Shown here: in pieces, positions 5,449-9,361 of the stretch
Layout of the letters: each line of letters starts with the position of its first letter
Numbering within the stretch: the first letter of the stretch is position 1
Source of the DNA: Methanomicrobiales archaeon
GTDB lineage: Archaea > Halobacteriota > Methanomicrobia > Methanomicrobiales > Methanoculleaceae
Direction of reading: 5' to 3'
Assembly (NCBI GenBank): GCA_012511245.1
Contig: JAAZGM010000182.1
Location: forward strand, 1 to 9,361
Length of the DNA: 9,361 nt
The notes under the pieces: generated by a model
Seen by the model: the letters and a program-made list of their open reading frames with translations, nothing else
What the model was told of the DNA's origin: nothing
The model's database searches: none
Program-made: the position numbers and the translations under genes

Positions 5449-7937
5449 CCAATAATCCTGGAAGAAAAGCAGTATTCACCGGGCCGGTTGTGCCGGGTAT
5501 GACCGGGCAGGATGACGGGGCAGTGGTACTCCCCGAGGCAATCGAGACCGCTCTTCACGCAGCACTTGAAGGTAACGATTCCGTGCAGATCGATCTTGCC
5601 GGCATCCCGGAAGGGCACCGGCCGCTGGCCACCTCAATCAACGCGCTGCTTGAGAAGAAACAGGAGGAAAAACAGCGTTTCAAGCACAAGATGGCCGAGA
5701 TCGAGATGCTCCTGAAGGGTTCGGACACGATCATCCAGCAAAACCCGATGCCCATCCTGATCGTCAACCCGGAATTCAGGATAACCATGGCAAACGCGGC
5801 CTATGCCGATATGAGCGGGATCGCTATGGACCGGGTGTCCGGCAAGAACTTGAGGGACTTCAAGATAATAACGCAGAAGGGTACCGGCCTCCGGCAGGCG
5901 CTCCAGGAGAAGAAGCGCATCTACGGAGAAGTCGTCGTTGAACTTCCATCAGGCACCCGTACGCTTGAGCAGTACGGTATACCGCTGCTCGACAATGAGG
6001 GGGCGGTCGAGAGCATCCTCATCGTCTATAACGATCTCACCAAACAACGTGAGGGAGAGGAAGAGATCCAGGCCCAGATGGAGAACATCGCTGAGCTGCA
6101 GCACCGGTCCGAGACGATCATCCAGAAAAACCCGATGCCCATGCTGGTCGTCGATCCCACGATGAAGATCCTCTCGGCCAACGAGGCATACCTCGAACTG
6201 ACCGGCATCGATCACTCGCGCATCACCACGATGACTCTGCGGGACTTCAAGGTTCTTGCTCAGGAAGGGGATGGGATCAGGAAGGTGCTCACCGAGAAGG
6301 CACGGGTATCCGGTGAGATAACAGTCGAGTTCCCCACCGGCACCTACATTCTGGAACAATACGGTATCCCGCTCACAAATGAGAAGAATGAACTGACAGG
6401 GATCTTGAACGTCTATAATGACGTCACTGAGAAGCGGAGAGAGGAGGAAGAGATCCAGAAGATGCAGCATCGCGTGGATGCGATGATCAAGCAAAATCCG
6501 CTCGCAATCGCAACCCTCCGTGCAGACAAGAGCAGGATCGACATCAATGACGAGTATGCCAGGATGTGGCGGGGAACACGCGAAGAGACGCTTGCAAAGA
6601 AACTCTACGACTACGATATCACCATCCTCGACGGTGAAAACTTCTACGCCTGTTACGAGACGAAGAAACTCGCACACACCGATGTCATGGTCAGGTGGCC
6701 CGACGGCGTCAGGAAGTATCTCACCCTGAACGCCATCCCCATCCTCGATGCGAAAGGCGGGATCGAGATGGCTTTTTACGTCTGGAACGACTGGACCGAA
6801 CAGCGGGAGAGAGAAGACCAGATCCGCGACCTGATGGAGACCGCAAAACAGGAGAGCGAGAGGCTTGGGGCAAGTGCACATGATCTCGGGAACGCACTTG
6901 CCGCAATGGCGAATGGTGACCTGACGACGTTCGTGGCAGCAGAGACCGATGATCCCCTCCAGGCGGTAAAGAACGATTACAACGCCTCGTTGACCGCCAT
7001 CCGTACGCTCCTCGCCGATGTTGCGAAGGCCGCTCATCTGGTTGATATGACAACGAAAGAGGTCAGCAAGAGCACCGACGAGATCATCAGGGCAACTGAG
7101 CAGGTCGCAGTCTCGACACAGCAGTCGTCAGAAGATTCACGCCGCCAGCTCGAGAAGATCGAGGAGATCGGGATGGACGTCAACGATCTCTCAGCATCCA
7201 TCGAGGAGATTGCAAGCACGTCGCAGTCGGTTATGGAACAGGCCACGAAGGCTTCCAGGGAAGGGAACGATGCAGCCACTCTCGGGGAGGTTGCGACGAA
7301 GAAGATGCAGCTCGTCGAGGAGATCTCCATGCATACCGTGAAAGAGATCAGCACCCTCAACACCCAGATGCGGGAGATCAATAACATCGTCAAGTTGATC
7401 GCCGATATCGCAAACCAGACGAACCTCCTCGCACTCAACGCAGCGATCGAGGCTGCCCGCGCTGGGGAGCACGGTCGCGGGTTTGCGGTCGTTGCCGGCG
7501 AGATCAGGAACCTTGCCGGAGAGTCCAAGCGGGCAAGCCAGGATATCGAGGACCTGATCAGGACGATCCAGGCGAGCACCGAGAAGACCACCGGCTCGAT
7601 GCAGGCCTCCCACCAGGAGATCCAGGCGGGCATAGAGAGTGTCAACAAGGTCATCGTGGGCCTGAACCGGATCGTCAACGGCGTGGAGGTGGTCTCCCAC
7701 GGCATCTCCGAGATCACCAAGGCCACCGAGGATCAGGCAAGCTCCACAAACAACGTCATGCGGAAGATGGATGAGTCCACCCATATGACCAAGGAGAGCC
7801 TGAACCGCACCGAGGACATGGCAGCGCTCGCCGAGGAAGTCAGTGCATCGACTGAAGAGGTCGGAAGCGCCTCTCACGAACTGGCAGGCATGGCAGAACA
7901 GCTCAAGAAGATAATGATGCAGTTCAAACTGGACTGA
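5445..7937 (+). CDS. Soluble methyl-accepting chemotaxis protein with three PAS domains
   Basis: This 830-residue receptor has no signal peptide or membrane segment, so it should sit in the cytoplasm. The order is: a short basic, probably unstructured start (MTNNPGRKAVFTGP), a HAMP-like helical stretch (about 30-90), PAS1 (about 93-209), PAS2 (about 222-338), PAS3 (about 344-459), a second HAMP-like unit (about 482-527) and the long antiparallel signalling hairpin (about 530-826). The tip that binds CheA and CheW reads ANQTNLLALNAAIEAARAGE (about 656-675), followed by GRGFAVVAGE. Candidate methylation sites are SASIEEIAS (583-591) and SASTEEVGS (800-808). No CheR-tethering pentapeptide ends the protein. 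PAS1 and PAS2 look like a recent duplication. The ligand or cofactor is unknown. PAS domains often bind haem, flavin or small metabolites. It is followed at once by cheW and cheR. Confidence 0.95.
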   Translation: MTNNPGRKAVFTGPVVPGMTGQDDGAVVLPEAIETALHAALEGNDSVQIDLAGIPEGHRPLATSINALLEKKQEEKQRFKHKMAEIEMLLKGSDTIIQQNPMPILIVNPEFRITMANAAYADMSGIAMDRVSGKNLRDFKIITQKGTGLRQALQEKKRIYGEVVVELPSGTRTLEQYGIPLLDNEGAVESILIVYNDLTKQREGEEEIQAQMENIAELQHRSETIIQKNPMPMLVVDPTMKILSANEAYLELTGIDHSRITTMTLRDFKVLAQEGDGIRKVLTEKARVSGEITVEFPTGTYILEQYGIPLTNEKNELTGILNVYNDVTEKRREEEEIQKMQHRVDAMIKQNPLAIATLRADKSRIDINDEYARMWRGTREETLAKKLYDYDITILDGENFYACYETKKLAHTDVMVRWPDGVRKYLTLNAIPILDAKGGIEMAFYVWNDWTEQREREDQIRDLMETAKQESERLGASAHDLGNALAAMANGDLTTFVAAETDDPLQAVKNDYNASLTAIRTLLADVAKAAHLVDMTTKEVSKSTDEIIRATEQVAVSTQQSSEDSRRQLEKIEEIGMDVNDLSASIEEIASTSQSVMEQATKASREGNDAATLGEVATKKMQLVEEISMHTVKEISTLNTQMREINNIVKLIADIANQTNLLALNAAIEAARAGEHGRGFAVVAGEIRNLAGESKRASQDIEDLIRTIQASTEKTTGSMQASHQEIQAGIESVNKVIVGLNRIVNGVEVVSHGISEITKATEDQASSTNNVMRKMDESTHMTKESLNRTEDMAALAEEVSASTEEVGSASHELAGMAEQLKKIMMQFKLD

Positions 7938-7946
7938 GGAGAGACA

Positions 7947-8426
7947 ATGGCAGCATCCATAGACGTCGTGGAGTTTCAGCTCGGAAAGGAGCACTACGCA
8001 CTGGATATCCAGATTGCACGAGAGATCGTGGAGATGATGCCGATCACTCCCCTTCCCCGTGCTCCCAGATACCTCGCCGGCATCATCAATCTGCGAGGCG
8101 AGATCACGAACATCATCGATCTCCGCGACCTTCTTGGGCTTCCCGCATCGGAGGAGACCGAGAACCGGAAGATCATCGTGCTGATGCCGGATGTGGCGAA
8201 TGGATCAAACATTGGGATCATCGTCGACGATGTCCACAGCGTCGTATCAGTCAGAGATGACCAGATCGAGCGCGTCAGCGATGGCATCACGTCATCTATC
8301 AGCGGTTATGTCAAAGCAATCATCAAGATCGGGGATAAAGAGGACGGAAAACCCAAGACACTCATCATATGGCTCGATATCAGGAAGGTAATCAGCGATC
8401 TCGGCGGCGAGCACGGGGCTTACTGA
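7947..8426 (+). CDS. cheW: Chemotaxis adaptor CheW
   Basis: This 159-residue single-domain CheW protein links receptors to the CheA kinase inside the chemosensory array. It shows the family pattern throughout: VVEFQLGKEHYALDI near the start, then IAREIVEM and PITPLPRAPRYLAGIINLRG, with the NLRG receptor- and kinase-contacting strand around residues 48-51, ITNIIDLRDLLGL, and IGIIVDDVHSVVSV. The length is normal. GAGGAG just before the ATG (7937-7942) is a good ribosome site, and only 9 bases separate it from the receptor stop, so both are made from one message. No CheA gene is in the window, so this CheW must work with a kinase encoded elsewhere. Confidence 0.96.
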   Translation: MAASIDVVEFQLGKEHYALDIQIAREIVEMMPITPLPRAPRYLAGIINLRGEITNIIDLRDLLGLPASEETENRKIIVLMPDVANGSNIGIIVDDVHSVVSVRDDQIERVSDGITSSISGYVKAIIKIGDKEDGKPKTLIIWLDIRKVISDLGGEHGAY

Positions 8427-8458
8427 GGCCGCCCATACCGATCTAACCAGGTAACTCC

Positions 8459-9253
8459 ATGGATGGATTCGCATCACTTCAAAAAAGCATCGAGAGACTG
8501 ATCCGGATCAAGTGTTCAAACTACAAAGAGGATTACATCAAGCGGCGTATCCTCTCTCGGATGCGCCTGACAAACACCACGGACTTCGAGGCGTATCACA
8601 GATACCTCCTCGCAAATCCCCAGGAACTTGACCTGCTCAAGAATGCGCTCACCATCAACGTCACCAAATTTTTCCGCGATCCTGAGGTCTTTGAGGTGAT
8701 TCGCCGGGAGATACTGCCTGACCTTGCACACCGCAAGAACTCAATCAGGATCTGGTGCGCCGGGTGCGCCTCAGGTGAAGAGCCGTACTCGATTGCCATC
8801 CTCACCTACGAACTTATGGCTCTTCACAAAGACGTCAGCGTAACGATACACGCAACCGATATCGATACCGGGGTGCTGCAGAAGGCCATGGCCGGCATCT
8901 ATGAGAAGAAGACGCTTGAGAACGTTGATGAGAGGAAACTCCGCAGACATTTTATCAGCCACGAGGACGGCACGTTCGAGGTCCGCCCACATATCAAAAG
9001 CCTGGTTAAATTCCGGGAGCACGACCTGATGTCAGGCGCCCCCATCAGCCGGTATCTCGATGCCATCACCTGCCGCAACGTCACCATATATTTTACCGAG
9101 AAGCAGAAGAACAATCTCACGCACCTCTTTCATTCTGCACTTGCTGCCGACGGCTACTACATCATGGGGAAGACCGAGTACCTGGCACGAGAGGTGGAGC
9201 ACCTCTTTGTGCCGTATAACGCCATGCAGAAGATACTGCGCAAGGCACCTTGA
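8459..9253 (+). CDS. cheR: Chemotaxis protein methyltransferase CheR
   Basis: This 264-residue enzyme uses S-adenosylmethionine to methylate glutamates on chemoreceptors, here most likely the receptor two genes upstream. The N-terminal helical CheR_N domain (about 1-60) is followed by TINVTKFFRD (65-74), the S-adenosylmethionine-binding loop IWCAGCASGEEPYS (98-111), the acidic ATDID (132-136) and DAITCRNVTIYF (201-212), all hallmarks of the family. Length is standard and nothing is fused to it. A modest AGGT (8449-8452) lies 6 bases before the ATG, and 32 bases separate it from cheW. The receptor lacks a C-terminal NWETF-like tether, so the enzyme should dock on the helical bundle directly. 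No CheB esterase gene is next to it. Confidence 0.96.
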   Translation: MDGFASLQKSIERLIRIKCSNYKEDYIKRRILSRMRLTNTTDFEAYHRYLLANPQELDLLKNALTINVTKFFRDPEVFEVIRREILPDLAHRKNSIRIWCAGCASGEEPYSIAILTYELMALHKDVSVTIHATDIDTGVLQKAMAGIYEKKTLENVDERKLRRHFISHEDGTFEVRPHIKSLVKFREHDLMSGAPISRYLDAITCRNVTIYFTEKQKNNLTHLFHSALAADGYYIMGKTEYLAREVEHLFVPYNAMQKILRKAP

Positions 9254-9256
9254 GCA

Positions 9257-9361
9257 TCACAAGAGGTAGCCGGGCTCCACATCCGTATCGGCCTCCTCAA
9301 ACTGCGACATCTTCTGCATGAGGGCTTCCCGGGCATGGTAGCGCTTCAACTCAGAGATGAG
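9257..9361 (-). CDS. C-terminal end of an unidentified protein (partial)
   Basis: On minus, a frame runs from the window edge through 34 codons to TGA at 9257-9259. The visible end contains RYHAREALMQKMSQFEEA and closes VEPGYLL, a helical, charged tail. It lies three bases from the cheR stop on the opposite strand, so the two genes converge almost without a gap, a common layout in compact genomes. The open frame, coding-like composition and lack of any other gene here support it, but the protein cannot be identified. Confidence 0.6.
   Translation of the reverse strand, partial: LISELKRYHAREALMQKMSQFEEADTDVEPGYLL

Noticed and set aside
5949..7037. 362-codon open frame on minus opposite the receptor PAS region
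   Set aside because: Shadow of the receptor gene; no ribosome site or recognisable domain.
7034..7994. Long minus-strand open frames (230 and 267 codons) opposite the receptor signalling domain
   Set aside because: They mirror the regular heptad codon pattern of the coiled coil; the S/I-rich and L/D-rich products are typical antisense artefacts.

Overview
The window looks like a stretch of a methanogenic archaeon chromosome, most plausibly order Methanomicrobiales and near Methanoculleus. This is inference from the moderately high GC coding DNA, AT-rich intergenic promoters with archaeal TATA boxes, Shine-Dalgarno sites of the GGAGGTGA type, and the kinds of genes present. No RNA gene, CRISPR array or recognisable insertion sequence was seen.

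Left part (1-2990). The tail of a zinc-ribbon protein is followed closely by a membrane protein of the DUF1624 / heparan-alpha-glucosaminide N-acetyltransferase catalytic type, both on plus. These converge with a minus-strand unit that reads, in transcription order: TATA box (about 2975-2988), strong ribosome site (2940-2947), a possible 20-residue leader ORF (2867-2929), a small lipoprotein (2507-2866) and adenine deaminase (852-2510). The convergent stop codons at 839-841 and 852-854 lie in the two arms of one perfect palindrome. The deaminase has no ATG, GTG or TTG in front of its conserved N terminus. A CTG start in a CTGA overlap with the lipoprotein stop fits best.

Middle part (2990-4560). 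About 680 bases hold no convincing gene but contain several hairpins, mostly clustered at 3289-3405. A short membrane metallopeptidase with HEEGH and EFAAD motifs follows (3681-4343). It and the next gene each have a TATA box placed so that transcription would start at or just before the start codon, and neither has a usable ribosome site, so both may be leaderless.

Right part (4524-9253). A plus-strand operon encodes a ParA-type ATPase, a soluble chemoreceptor with three PAS domains and no membrane segment, a CheW adaptor and a CheR methyltransferase. There is no CheA, CheY or CheB here. The likely reading is a cytoplasmic chemosensory array whose position is set by its own ParA, as with PpfA and TlpT in Rhodobacter sphaeroides. 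A convergent minus-strand gene, of which only the C-terminal 34 codons are present, ends three bases after cheR and closes the unit. The ParA-receptor pair is the most interesting system in the window.
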